Shown: positions 28,745-37,946 of the stretch, one piece after another
How positions within the stretch are numbered: position 1 is the first letter of the stretch
Layout: the number at the start of each line of letters is the position of its first letter
Assembly: GCF_016595505.1 (NCBI RefSeq)
Contig: NZ_JAENIL010000041.1
Span: forward strand, 1-64,000
Source: Pelagicoccus mobilis
GTDB taxonomy: Bacteria > Verrucomicrobiota > Verrucomicrobiia > Opitutales > Opitutaceae
Length of the DNA: 64,000 bases
Reading direction: 5' to 3'
Program-made: the position numbers and the translations under genes
Notes under the pieces: generated by a model
Database searches by the model: none
What the model saw: only the letters and a program-made list of their open reading frames with translations
What the model was told of the DNA's origin: nothing

Positions 28745-28762
28745 TCGTAAGTTCTAGTCTAT

Positions 28763-28830
28763 TACCCAAACGTAGATTTGGGTTGTGGTAAAAACCAGGC
28801 CGTTCCTGTTCGTGGGGACGGCCTGTCTAT
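28763..28830 (+). terminator. Tandem hairpins ending the TonB receptor gene
   Basis: First hairpin: ACCCAAA/TTTGGGT at 28763-28782. Second: CAGGCCGTTCC (28796-28806) with GGGACGGCCTG (28815-28825), followed by TCTATTCTT. The second is the better terminator, with a weak T run. The rest of the gap to 29022 shows no clear site. Confidence 0.7.
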
Positions 28831-29022
28831 TCTTGGTGGGGAGGTAAAGTCATTTATTTAGGTGACATGACAAAACTCACACTTTCCGTAGGATAGGCCG
28901 TGTTACTAGCAGACTGATTTTGTAACTGAGGCAGGTAGAGTGAAAGAGCGGCTGTTTGTCCTCCTATGTTTGGGGAGAACTTTGTTCGATTGAATTCTGC
29001 CCTCCGGAATTTGAATAGAAAA

Positions 29023-30243
29023 ATGGATACGCGAACATCTTTTAGAATTTATTTTCTAGCGACCGCCATGCTGCTGTCTTTTCCGATAGTGCAGAATAGC
29101 GAAGGTTTAGAGCTTGGAGAACACACGGTGAAGCTCTCGACGCAGGCTTTGGTGATGGGGCGCGATTTTGGAAACGACAACCAAGGTTCAAGTGGCAGCG
29201 TTTCGGCGACTGTTGATTTCGGGTGGCGTCCTGCCGAACGGCTTGAGCTGGACGGACAGTTTGTGCAAGTGAACCAGATCTATCAAGAGGGACGAGCGGA
29301 TGCCGCTTACTGGCTTTCTAATGATGATGAAACAGTGTTAAATGGTTTGTCCCTAAAGTATGATTTCAGTTCGGAGATGGATCGTTCTTCGGTGTTGAAA
29401 CTCGGTCGGATTCTAGACCACTACGATTTCTTTCCCAGCTACAAGAATGCTCGGCACAAGGTGCAGGCATTTGAAGGGGGTGTTTGGAAAACTGATCTGG
29501 CAGAGGGGCTGTCGCTCGATGTTGGGCATATCGAACGCTACAGTTCTTGGTCGAGTCGGGAAGGTGGACCCTCGCCGGTAAATGGTGACTTCATTACGCT
29601 CAGTAAGCGTTTGGGAAGAAGTGGAGGCGATTCAGGAGTCCAGTTTCTGTCTTCCGACTATCAAGCTGGAAAGTATTCACTGACAGCATACGATTATTAT
29701 GCGAAGGACTTGTACAATAATTTCGGCTTCAAGGTTTCACGTGTCCTCAGTCCTGACAATGCGAAGGGACAGTGGTCGGCCCGTTTTCGCTATGATCGGC
29801 AAGACGGGGACTCAGGAGGCTTTCTGGCGGGGCACGAAGCGGAGGTGATCGAAGCTACTGTTGGTTTCAAGAAAGACTCCTACTTCTGGAATGCAGGTTG
29901 GACCCATGTTGGCTCATCCGCGTCCTACCTCGCTCCTTTCCGAACATCGCACGAGATCGACATGAGCTTCATGTGGTACACGAACCAGTACGAAGTTGGT
30001 ACCGACTCGTTCCACTGGAAAGGCGTTTACAAGAAAAAGGGGTGGGTCTTCTACGGTTTGCTGATCCACGCAGATCATGTGAATCGGGATGAAAGTGAGG
30101 CTAACCTCGTCATCCGCAGAGTCCTCGAGAACAATGTATGGTTCGCTCTGTTTGGTGGATACGGTCAGCGTAACTTCGACGATGCTGTCATTGAAGACGG
30201 CTGGGGCCGTGATCTTCGCTTCTATGCAGGTTGCTCGTTCTAG
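29023..30243 (+). CDS. Porin-like outer-membrane beta-barrel protein
   Basis: A 406-aa protein whose ATG at 29023 gives a signal peptide (DTRTSFRIYFLATAMLLSFP) that an upstream ATG at 28966 would spoil. The mature chain alternates short beta-strands with aromatic girdle residues and ends in CSF, a C-terminal phenylalanine typical of barrel insertion. LKLGRILDHYDFFPSYKNAR near residue 125 and the overall pattern resemble OprD/porin-type barrels. It follows the TonB receptor and could be a diffusion channel for oligosaccharides. A 16-bp inverted repeat, CTCAATT-AC-AATTGAG, lies 26 bp after the stop but lacks a T run. Confidence 0.7.
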   Translation: MDTRTSFRIYFLATAMLLSFPIVQNSEGLELGEHTVKLSTQALVMGRDFGNDNQGSSGSVSATVDFGWRPAERLELDGQFVQVNQIYQEGRADAAYWLSNDDETVLNGLSLKYDFSSEMDRSSVLKLGRILDHYDFFPSYKNARHKVQAFEGGVWKTDLAEGLSLDVGHIERYSSWSSREGGPSPVNGDFITLSKRLGRSGGDSGVQFLSSDYQAGKYSLTAYDYYAKDLYNNFGFKVSRVLSPDNAKGQWSARFRYDRQDGDSGGFLAGHEAEVIEATVGFKKDSYFWNAGWTHVGSSASYLAPFRTSHEIDMSFMWYTNQYEVGTDSFHWKGVYKKKGWVFYGLLIHADHVNRDESEANLVIRRVLENNVWFALFGGYGQRNFDDAVIEDGWGRDLRFYAGCSF

Positions 30244-30328
30244 TGCAGTGCATAAGGTTCTGCCTCAACTCAATTACAATTGAGACAGTGTTCGCGACCT
30301 TCTAGACCAAACCTTTTTGCGGTCGGTG

Positions 30329-31864
30329 TTACTTGACCTTGCCTGTCGACGTTACGGGCCAGTCGTCGGTGCGGAAGGGGGTGACGGGGAGCCCGTTGCG
30401 GTCGAAGAGGTTTATGACTGGGTTTTGAGCCCAACCGTAGCGGACGGCTACTGGCAGCTCGATTTCGTCGCTCCAAACTTCGATTGTGTTTTGGTCGATG
30501 ATCTTTGCTTGGGCCCAGACGAAGCTCTGGTCTTCGCCAGCGATTGAAAATCCTTTGATCTCTTGAGTGTCGAAGGCCCAAAGACCGCCTCCGCTCACAT
30601 GATCGAGTGTGACGCGGATTCGGTTTCCGTTGATCTCGGAGTAGCTGTATCTAGGGCTTTGATACGATATGTCGTGTCCGTGAATATTTGCGAGCGGCCA
30701 ACGAACGAGTCGGCTCGCAACCGTCTTCTTGTTTCTTGGATGGATATCTCGGCCTTCTCCGATGTCGATGATTACAGCTTGACCGGAGTTCGGGAGCACG
30801 TCCATCGAGAGGGTTTGAGCCTCGCGGAGTTCGGCCCAGCCGCTATCTCCTGGAGTATCGACTTCTTCCTGCCAATCAGCGAGTTGAACCCAGTAGAAGG
30901 GGAAGTCGCCTTGCCCCCAATTGTCTCGCCATGTTTCAACCATGAGTGGGAACAGATGGCGGTATTGCTCCGCTCTGTCTCCATTTGACTCACCTTGGTA
31001 CCAGATTACTCCACGGATTCCGTATCCGGATAATGGATGTACCATGCCGTTGTAGATGTTTGAAGGACGGTGCTGGCCAGTTATGGGGTGTACTGTCTTG
31101 TTCCATTCCATGGGCTCCCCTTTAAAGCCAGAAGCGGCCCACTCGTTATAGCGTTTTACGTAATCCTCGTAGGCGACTTGATCGAAGTTTGTTACTCGCT
31201 CATCCCAGTGGTTCAGCATTTCCTCGAAGCGACCATCGTTTTCCAGCTTCTCTCGTGGTACCCAAGCCTCGGCCGCTGAACCTCCCCAGGCATTGTCGAT
31301 CAGTCCGATGGGGACTCCGAGGGCAGCGTGAAGGGTTTGGCCATAGTAGTAACCTACGGCGGAAAAGTGTGGTGCGGTATCAGGTGAGCAAACTTCCCAT
31401 TGCCCTTCGAAATTGTCTTGAGGCTGGTCGGTCCCATGGTTGGGGACGTGAAGAAAACGGATTTTAGGGTGGTTGGCAGCTGTTGCCTCGACCTCTGCTC
31501 CGTAAGATAGGCGCACTGGCCATTCCATGTTTGACTGACCGGAGCAGAACCAGACTTCGCCAACGAGCACGTCTTCAATGGATACAGTGCTGCTGCCTTT
31601 GATCGTTATGGTATGGGGACCACCTGCTGGAAATGCTGGAAGTTCGGTCCGCCAGTTGCCTTCCTTGTCCGCTTTTGTGGATACTTTTTTTCCGCCGATT
31701 GAGATCTTTATCTTCTCGTTTGCCTCAGCGGTCCCCCAGATCGGGTTTTCCTGATCGCGTTGAATGACCATGTGGTCGGTGAAGACATTGGGTAGGGAAA
31801 TGTCAGCGATCGCCGGGATTGTGAGTAAAAAGGAGGCTGCGATGAGCGAAATGGTCGGTTTCAT
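30329..31864 (-). CDS. Sialate O-acetylesterase-family protein (SASA)
   Basis: A 511-aa secreted esterase with a signal peptide ending near residue 20. The SGNH/SASA nucleophile is Ser111 in CSGQSNMEW, and the Asp-His pair lies in GRDIHPRNK near the C-terminus. A jelly-roll-like N-terminal domain (VIQRDQENPIWGTAEANEKI) precedes the catalytic domain, as in the family. These enzymes remove acetyl groups from sugars; sialic acid need not be the real substrate. The gene lies 73 bp downstream of the GH86 gene on the same strand, so the two are probably co-transcribed and act on the same glycan. Confidence 0.92.
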   Translation of the reverse strand: MKPTISLIAASFLLTIPAIADISLPNVFTDHMVIQRDQENPIWGTAEANEKIKISIGGKKVSTKADKEGNWRTELPAFPAGGPHTITIKGSSTVSIEDVLVGEVWFCSGQSNMEWPVRLSYGAEVEATAANHPKIRFLHVPNHGTDQPQDNFEGQWEVCSPDTAPHFSAVGYYYGQTLHAALGVPIGLIDNAWGGSAAEAWVPREKLENDGRFEEMLNHWDERVTNFDQVAYEDYVKRYNEWAASGFKGEPMEWNKTVHPITGQHRPSNIYNGMVHPLSGYGIRGVIWYQGESNGDRAEQYRHLFPLMVETWRDNWGQGDFPFYWVQLADWQEEVDTPGDSGWAELREAQTLSMDVLPNSGQAVIIDIGEGRDIHPRNKKTVASRLVRWPLANIHGHDISYQSPRYSYSEINGNRIRVTLDHVSGGGLWAFDTQEIKGFSIAGEDQSFVWAQAKIIDQNTIEVWSDEIELPVAVRYGWAQNPVINLFDRNGLPVTPFRTDDWPVTSTGKVK

Positions 31865-31937
31865 AGGGGGGAGTGGGTTTTCTAAACTCGACTTAGTCCA
31901 CGCCCCCCGGAACTGACAACGGAAATTGCGCTCTTGC

Positions 31938-34853
31938 TTAAGGATCGACAGCTTCCGCTCTGAGTCCGTCTATGTGTAGGTCGTAGGTGAGGTTACCTTC
32001 GTTGGCTGATGCATAGATGCGGAACCCGAGGTAGTAGGTGCCGGCTTCCCCAGAGGTGAAAGTGTATTCCGCCTCGGTTGTGTTCCACGTATCGGTATCG
32101 GTGCGTTTCCACGCGCGCTTGCCGTTCAGGACCTGGTGGCTGTCGGCATCGTAGATCGAAAGTTCGGTTTGGTAGGAGTCTCCTCCGCTCATATTGGCGG
32201 CTCGGTGGTGGGCGGTGAATGAGAGCGTTTCTCCGCCCTGTATGTTGAACGTGCCACCCTCGTTTCGAAGGTTGATAAGAGAAGAGCCTGCTGGAAACGT
32301 TATGTTAATACTATGGTCCCCTTCGCGAACGACAGTCGATGAGGCTGAGACTTTGCTGGCATCTCCGTCGACTGTCCATCCGGAGCCGTTGCCTCGCTCT
32401 CCGTCGTGATTGCTCGAAGCTTTGATACGGTTTCCGTCTACGATAATCGGGTTGGGGATTGGCCAATCTGAAATGGGAACGATGTCTCCGCCGTCTGATG
32501 TTTTGAGAGTCGGGGTGTAGCTGAGCCGAATTTCCTTCCCGGATTCTACTTGGGCAGGGAGGGTGATCAGGATCGTTTGGGGATCGTCTTCTTGGCGTCC
32601 GATTGAGTCTATGGTGACGGGCTGTGAGTCAATGATGATTTCAAGGGCAGCGGCTTCCTGTGCTGGGTTGTCAATTTCGTGAGTGTACTCGAGGAGAATT
32701 TGGCTCCTCTGTGAGATCAAGGTGGCGTAGAGAAGGTTTGCGCTTTGGGGGTGCGGAACTTCTTCGCGGGGGCCAGCGTCGGAGGAACGGAAGAATTTGG
32801 AGTCAGATTCTGCCGAGTGTGTGAACTTGCCATCAGATATGTGCCCTATGGCTCGTGGCTCCCAGGTTTCCAGATCGTTTGAAGATTCGATCTTCACCCT
32901 CAAACCCTCGGGGCCCTGGGCTTGGACTTCAAGTTGTCCTGATTTGTCAGCTATGCCGAGGTTGAGTGTCGGGTCATAGTCCCCGAGCGTATTCACTTTT
33001 AGGATCATGCTACTGACGTGACCGACTGTATCGGGGAATCTCGCAACGAGAGTGTTGGTTCCTTGGATGAGTGTGTTGTAAGGTACTGGAATTTCAATTA
33101 CGCCAAAAAAGTCATCGCGTCCTGTTTGATCGTAGCCTGCGTAATTATCTGGGACGGTGAGGGCGTTTCCGTTTAGGGTGATCGTTGGTTTTTTGGAACG
33201 GGAGTGTGGTCGCCCAATTCCCATGCGTAGTGATGCGGTCCCTTCGTCGATTTCGAGCCCATCGAATTCGAATGTGATCGCTTGATTCGTGGAGATTGGC
33301 TGAAGGTAGGAGTTCGGGTGATATTCCTTTACCGTGACCTTTTTTTCAAAACGGATAGGTGCACTGTATTTGTATGCCAATACAGCGGTCCCGTGAGGCG
33401 AGAGTGTTATCGAACCGGGAGCGGTGTTGGAAGTTTCATCGGAGTAGTCGGGAGCCTCCAGGTCGTAAATTTCAAGTTGCTTGATTCGGACGCTTTCGAA
33501 GTCGTCTACTGATTTGAGTATTGAAAGTGAAATAGTGTGTTCGATCTCGTCGTCCAGATTGTTGAGGCAAACGTAAGCAGTGTCGCCATCGACGAACGTA
33601 TCTACTTGCACGTCGGGATTGTCTGAGGAGACGAACGCTCGCTTGCCACGCACATCCTGCCAGAGTTCATAGAACCTGGCTTTTTCGGTTAGCTGGAAGC
33701 TGCCGACGGTGAAAGAGGTGATATTTCCTTCGTTGTCCTTCGTTACCTGAATTTCTTCGGGAACGGGGCGCCAGAGAGCGGGGGTGTATGGGTGGAAGTT
33801 GGGAGCGGCTAAATACCATTCCGCAAATCCCGTAATGAAGGGGATCGATATCTCAAGTCGGTCTTGCCGGTTGAAGAGCTCGAATATGATGTGGTTGATT
33901 GAACGTAACGATTGGGCGCTCTTCTCTGGACTGTAGGCGTCCGGGTAGCCGTCTTCGATACCTCCGTATTCAGTAATCGCATGCGGTTTGACGATGCCCC
34001 ACTTCTGGAAGCTGTAGGTTTCGATCAAGTCGAGAATGGCGCGCGAGTTATTGCCCGAACGCTGGGAATCTTGCCCTTGTACATTAATGCCATCGTATAG
34101 GTGGGTGGCAAAAGCGTCCATGTGTTCTCCCGCGATGTCCATGAACATCTTCATGCGAGTTTCCCAATGGTCGAAGTCCCACTTCTCCATAGAAGGCCAT
34201 GCCGAGGAGTAACCAACCACTTTTGTGGGGACGTTTTTCGCGTGCATGGCTTTACCCACCTCTGCAAAGAGCTGCGCCATTTGTTCGCGGACCTTAACCT
34301 GGTCGTTCGTCCCAAACTCATCGGCGTGAACGAAGGGTTCGTTCATGGGCTCGAAAAATTCGGGGCGAGACTCGTCGTCGAAGTAGTACTTGAAATAGTT
34401 GGCTGCCCATTCGCCCGCGGCGGCGAAGTCGTCGTCAAGTTTGAAGGCGTCTCTTGGGTGTTGGGTGCGAACGTTTCGTCTGGTGCGATAGGGATATTTT
34501 GATGCGTTGCGGGAATTGGCGATCGCGGCGGCACCGGCGGTTTTCGCGTCATCTTCGCTTGGATACGGGACACCCGTCTTGTGTTCTCCGTAGGGGCCCC
34601 AGAAACCGCGGCCGAAATTGATGTTCATGTCCTCAGCCCATTCCCGCCATTCTCCTTCCAACCGGCGGGTATCCCAGGTTGTGTGGATGTTGAAGTACTT
34701 AGCCCGATCAAGCTCTGAGACGTCGCTCAGGTAGCGTTTGGTAGTTAGGTCAATCGTTACCTCGGCTGCGAACAAAGACGCAGTTAAACTGGCGATAGAA
34801 CAACAGGACAGTGCGAAGCGAAGGGGGGAGGGGCGGTTTGTGATAGGCTGCAT
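31938..34853 (-). CDS. GH86 family beta-agarase/beta-porphyranase
   Basis: A 971-aa secreted endo-galactanase. A signal peptide ends near residue 29. The catalytic TIM barrel carries the acid/base Glu172 in FFEPMNEPFVHAD and the nucleophile Glu295 in HAITEYGG, the GH86 layout. From about residue 390 follow the beta-sandwich subdomains of the family, then a region with HSAESDSKFFRSSDA. A last module (about 800-971, GGDSYQTELSIYD, TYYLGFRIYAS) looks like a carbohydrate-binding jelly roll. GH86 enzymes cut agarose or porphyran, so the substrate is a red-algal galactan; agarase versus porphyranase cannot be decided. Its promoter may give a nearly leaderless mRNA. Confidence 0.88.
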   Translation of the reverse strand: MQPITNRPSPLRFALSCCSIASLTASLFAAEVTIDLTTKRYLSDVSELDRAKYFNIHTTWDTRRLEGEWREWAEDMNINFGRGFWGPYGEHKTGVPYPSEDDAKTAGAAAIANSRNASKYPYRTRRNVRTQHPRDAFKLDDDFAAAGEWAANYFKYYFDDESRPEFFEPMNEPFVHADEFGTNDQVKVREQMAQLFAEVGKAMHAKNVPTKVVGYSSAWPSMEKWDFDHWETRMKMFMDIAGEHMDAFATHLYDGINVQGQDSQRSGNNSRAILDLIETYSFQKWGIVKPHAITEYGGIEDGYPDAYSPEKSAQSLRSINHIIFELFNRQDRLEISIPFITGFAEWYLAAPNFHPYTPALWRPVPEEIQVTKDNEGNITSFTVGSFQLTEKARFYELWQDVRGKRAFVSSDNPDVQVDTFVDGDTAYVCLNNLDDEIEHTISLSILKSVDDFESVRIKQLEIYDLEAPDYSDETSNTAPGSITLSPHGTAVLAYKYSAPIRFEKKVTVKEYHPNSYLQPISTNQAITFEFDGLEIDEGTASLRMGIGRPHSRSKKPTITLNGNALTVPDNYAGYDQTGRDDFFGVIEIPVPYNTLIQGTNTLVARFPDTVGHVSSMILKVNTLGDYDPTLNLGIADKSGQLEVQAQGPEGLRVKIESSNDLETWEPRAIGHISDGKFTHSAESDSKFFRSSDAGPREEVPHPQSANLLYATLISQRSQILLEYTHEIDNPAQEAAALEIIIDSQPVTIDSIGRQEDDPQTILITLPAQVESGKEIRLSYTPTLKTSDGGDIVPISDWPIPNPIIVDGNRIKASSNHDGERGNGSGWTVDGDASKVSASSTVVREGDHSINITFPAGSSLINLRNEGGTFNIQGGETLSFTAHHRAANMSGGDSYQTELSIYDADSHQVLNGKRAWKRTDTDTWNTTEAEYTFTSGEAGTYYLGFRIYASANEGNLTYDLHIDGLRAEAVDP

Positions 34854-34861
34854 GAGCCCTT

Positions 34862-34898
34862 ATTATAGCCGCTTCGCGTTCGGGAGGTTCAACCCGAA
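34862..34898 (-). promoter_or_regulatory. Promoter and inverted repeat of the GH86 gene
   Basis: On the minus strand a perfect TATAAT (34867-34862) lies 8 nt before the GH86 ATG, with TTGAAC 19 bp upstream (34892-34887). The inverted repeat TTCGGG-N8-CCCGAA (34879-34898) encloses the -35 and could be an operator. Confidence 0.5.
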
Positions 34899-34900
34899 TT

Positions 34901-34916
34901 AGATGGAGAGTTTTCG
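34901..34916 (-). promoter_or_regulatory. 16-bp motif shared with the GH2 gene upstream region
   Basis: On the minus strand this is CGAAAACTCTCCATCT, exactly repeated at 54249-54264, in both cases upstream of a glycosidase gene in the same orientation. It lies 48 bp ahead of the GH86 ATG, just upstream of the -35. Confidence 0.5.
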
Positions 34917-34953
34917 GATATAGGGGGAGTATTCAGGTCATTGCAGTTCTTCT

Positions 34954-36249
34954 TCAGTCCGAAATCGCGCAATTGCGGTATGCTTCGGCGAGGAGGGAAA
35001 TCGGGTGTCGTACTTCGATTTTTGGGAAAACTGCGTTCTGGATTTGAAGGTGGCAGCCGGGATTTGCAGTGGCGACGATATCGCTTCGAGTATCTCTGAT
35101 GTGGCTCGCTTTTTGCGATTGCAGCTGGCCCGCCTGCTCGGGCTGAGTCAGGTTGTAGATGCCAGCGCTGCCGCAACAAGTGTCTGCGTCGGTAAGTGGA
35201 ACGAGGGTTAGATTCGGGATCGCTTTGAGGATTTCGACCGGCTGTTGGCGAACTCCTTGTCCGTGATTGAGATGGCAGGAGGGGTGATAGGTTACTTGTT
35301 TCGCCACGGGGAGTGGACCAGGAGGGCAGAAGCCGATCTCGCAGAGCCACTCGTGAATGTCTTTCACTTTTGAGTCCCAGGTTTTTGCTTTGTTAGCGTA
35401 TTCAGAATCATTAGACAGAAGATGAGCGTAGCGTTTTAAGTGGCTGCCGCAACCGCCGGCGTTGCTAATGATGGCGTCTACATTCTCGAGATCGTAACTG
35501 TCGATATTTTTCCGCGCGAGTTGCTTGGCCAGTTCTTCTTCGCCGTTATGACTGTGTAGCGACCCACAGCATGCTTGGTTGGGTAGCGTTAATACTTCGC
35601 ATCCATTGACCAGCAGAACATCCGCCGTATCGCGATTCAGTTCGCTTAGAATGAGGTCTTGGACGCAACCGGTAAGAAGGGCCACACGGTATCGTGGCTT
35701 CTCGGGAGGCGATTCGGATTCCGCAACCAACTCATGAGTGAAGGATTCGCGGATTCGAGGAGCGAGTGGTTCGAGTTCTCGGAGTTTTTTGGGTAGAAGT
35801 TTAAGGATGCCGGAGGCGCGGACGAGTTTTTCGAGCCCGAGATTCTGATAGATCCAAAGCGCGCGTCCCGTCAGCCGAAGGAGCCTCGGGTGAAGAAAGA
35901 GAGTTCTTATGGTGATCCATCGCCAGAATCTACGTTCAGATGTATCCAAAATTCTATTCTCTTCGATGTCTGCTCGGGATGCCTCAAAGAGACTTGCGTA
36001 TTCGACTCCCGCTGGACACGCCGAAGTGCACGCTAGGCAACCGAGACAGTAGTTCATCTCTTCGGCGAACGCCTCCTTTAGCTCAAGCTCTCCATCTGCG
36101 ATTGATCGCATAAGGGCGATGCGTCCACGAGGGCTGTTGCGTTCGAGTCCTGTCGTGTTGTATGTCGGGCAGCTCGGAAGGCACATCCCGCAGTGCATGC
36201 ACTGTTGCAGGACGGAGTAATCCATTTCAGCTAGGCGAAGCTTAGACAT
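34954..36249 (-). CDS. glcF: Glycolate oxidase iron-sulfur subunit GlcF-like
   Basis: A 431-aa electron-transfer subunit. Two 4Fe-4S motifs lie near the N-terminus: CMHCGMCLPSCP and CLGCLACTSACPAG. Two CCG-type domains follow (LTGCVQDL with QACCGSLHSH, and YHPSCHLNH with DTCCGSAG). It would pass electrons from the flavin subunit to the quinone pool. I chose the ATG at 36249, which overlaps the glcD stop by 8 nt; a start at 36288 would overlap much more. The pair glcD-glcF with no glcE is common outside Enterobacteria. Glycolate is a major algal exudate, in keeping with an algae-associated lifestyle. Confidence 0.9.
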   Translation of the reverse strand: MSKLRLAEMDYSVLQQCMHCGMCLPSCPTYNTTGLERNSPRGRIALMRSIADGELELKEAFAEEMNYCLGCLACTSACPAGVEYASLFEASRADIEENRILDTSERRFWRWITIRTLFLHPRLLRLTGRALWIYQNLGLEKLVRASGILKLLPKKLRELEPLAPRIRESFTHELVAESESPPEKPRYRVALLTGCVQDLILSELNRDTADVLLVNGCEVLTLPNQACCGSLHSHNGEEELAKQLARKNIDSYDLENVDAIISNAGGCGSHLKRYAHLLSNDSEYANKAKTWDSKVKDIHEWLCEIGFCPPGPLPVAKQVTYHPSCHLNHGQGVRQQPVEILKAIPNLTLVPLTDADTCCGSAGIYNLTQPEQAGQLQSQKASHIRDTRSDIVATANPGCHLQIQNAVFPKIEVRHPISLLAEAYRNCAISD

Positions 36250-37621
36250 CGAAGGTTTTGCCCGGGTTGAGGAGGTTTTGAGGATCAAGGGTTTTCTTAA
36301 TCTGCTTCAAGAGCGTGTAACTGTAATCTTGATACTGATCGTGAAGATGAGCCTTTTTTGCGAGTCCGACTCCGTGCTCACCGGTGATGGTACCCCCTAG
36401 TTCGAGAGTCTTCTCGAATAGGTCTTCAAGGGCTTGATGCACGCGTTTCATTTCATCTGCATCACGTTCGTCTGCGAGGATTGTGGGGTGCAGGTTCCCA
36501 TCGCCAAAGTGTCCAAAGCTCGCGATCTTTAGATCGTGTTTTTCCGCGGTCTTTTGCACAAAGCGGATCATCTCCGCTAGTTTGTCGCGAGGGACGGTGA
36601 CGTCTTCGAGAATGGTAGTGGGTCGAATGCGGGCCAGAGCGGCGAAGGCGCTGCGCCGGGCGGTGGCGAGTTGGTTGGCTTCCTCCTCGTTTTTGGCTGT
36701 TTTCGTTTCGCGAGCGTTGGATTGGGCAAGGATATTCTGAATCTGCTCGGCTTCCTCTTCGACTTGAGCCGGGTGCCCATCTGTCTCGATCAGAAGCACT
36801 GCTTCGCAATCAGTGGGGAGGCCGGCTTGAGCGAAGTCTTCGACGCATTGGAGAGTGAATCGATCGACGAACTCCAGGGTGCAGGGGATTATCTTAGCCG
36901 CGATGATTTTCGAGACTGCCGCTGCTGCGTCTTCCATTGAGTCAAAAAGCGCAAGCATGGTGCGGCGAGCGACGGGGCGTGGCACGAGCTTGAGTAGAAT
37001 CTGTGTGATCACCCCGAGGGTTCCTTCGCTACCGATGAATAGGTCCTTCAAATTGTATCCGGCAACGTCTTTGACGCACTTGTTGCCCAACCAGATTGTT
37101 TCGCCGTTTGGGAGAACGGCTTGCATTCCCATGACATAGTCGCGCGTGACGCCGTATTTGAGCCCGCGAAGCCCTCCAGAGTTATTGGCTACATTTCCTC
37201 CGATTGTGGAGATTTTCATTGAACCTGGATCGGGTGGATAGAGTAGGCCTTCTTTGGATACGGCTTGATTGATTGTCTCCGTAACGACGCCTGGCTCGAC
37301 GAGAATGGTGAGGTTTGCTGTGTCGAACTCCAAGATCTTGTTCATTCGTTGAAGGCAAAGCACGATCCCATTTTCGGAGGGAATGCTTCCACCGCTCAAT
37401 CCGGTCCCTGAACCGCGGGTTGTGACTGGAATGTCGCGTTCCGCCGCGAGTCGTAATACCTTGGATACGTCTTCGGCGGATTCCGGGAAGACGACTGCTA
37501 AAGGTCGCTGCTTGAGTCCGGCCGTGCCATCGTATCCGTAGACGATGAGGTCTTCGGCGGAGCTAAGGATTTGTTCCGGGCTAAGCAGCGATTCGAGGGC
37601 TTGTGGGATGGGGGCTACCAT
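36242..37621 (-). CDS. glcD: Glycolate oxidase flavin subunit GlcD-like (FAD-linked oxidase)
   Basis: A 459-aa flavoprotein of the vanillyl-alcohol-oxidase family. The FAD-binding PCMH domain shows TTRGSGTGLSGGSIP, then LYPPDPGSMKISTIGGNVANNSGG. The C-terminal domain has FGHFGDGNLHPTIL (substrate/metal His residues) and GTITGEHGVGLAKK. It oxidises glycolate (or D-lactate) to the 2-oxo acid and is coupled to the overlapping glcF. D-lactate dehydrogenases share this architecture, so glycolate is likely but not certain. It is divergent from the DUF1549/DUF1553 gene, with a 325-bp gap between them. Confidence 0.9.
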   Translation of the reverse strand: MVAPIPQALESLLSPEQILSSAEDLIVYGYDGTAGLKQRPLAVVFPESAEDVSKVLRLAAERDIPVTTRGSGTGLSGGSIPSENGIVLCLQRMNKILEFDTANLTILVEPGVVTETINQAVSKEGLLYPPDPGSMKISTIGGNVANNSGGLRGLKYGVTRDYVMGMQAVLPNGETIWLGNKCVKDVAGYNLKDLFIGSEGTLGVITQILLKLVPRPVARRTMLALFDSMEDAAAAVSKIIAAKIIPCTLEFVDRFTLQCVEDFAQAGLPTDCEAVLLIETDGHPAQVEEEAEQIQNILAQSNARETKTAKNEEEANQLATARRSAFAALARIRPTTILEDVTVPRDKLAEMIRFVQKTAEKHDLKIASFGHFGDGNLHPTILADERDADEMKRVHQALEDLFEKTLELGGTITGEHGVGLAKKAHLHDQYQDYSYTLLKQIKKTLDPQNLLNPGKTFDV

Positions 37622-37946
37622 TTTGATAGTTCGAAGTTGAGGACAAAGCGAAGATCAGGCGATAAGGAACGTCGTCCTGCTGTTTTTGATCTGGTTCAAT
37701 CGGATAGAGGATCGCGGTTTTGGGCTTGTCGGTCATTTGTCCTACGCGTCCATGCTGCGTGATGGGGGAATCACGTGAAAAGGGCGAAATATAAGGGTTT
37801 TTGCGGGGATTTGAATTTGTCTTCAGCCTCTAATCGGTCGTATAAGTTACGCTCACGCGAATTTGTAAAGCCTTTGCCGCTAGTGATGATTCGCGTCGAG
37901 TCGTGTGTGTTGGCGAGTCGAAACCCTAATCAAATTACACCCCGCT
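37622..37946. other. Divergent gap with a possible promoter
   Basis: No gene is supported. TTGTCT (37817-37822) and TATAAG (37841-37846) with an 18-bp spacer make a possible plus-strand promoter about 100 bp before the DUF1549/DUF1553 gene. Nothing recognisable was found for the glcD side. Confidence 0.4.
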
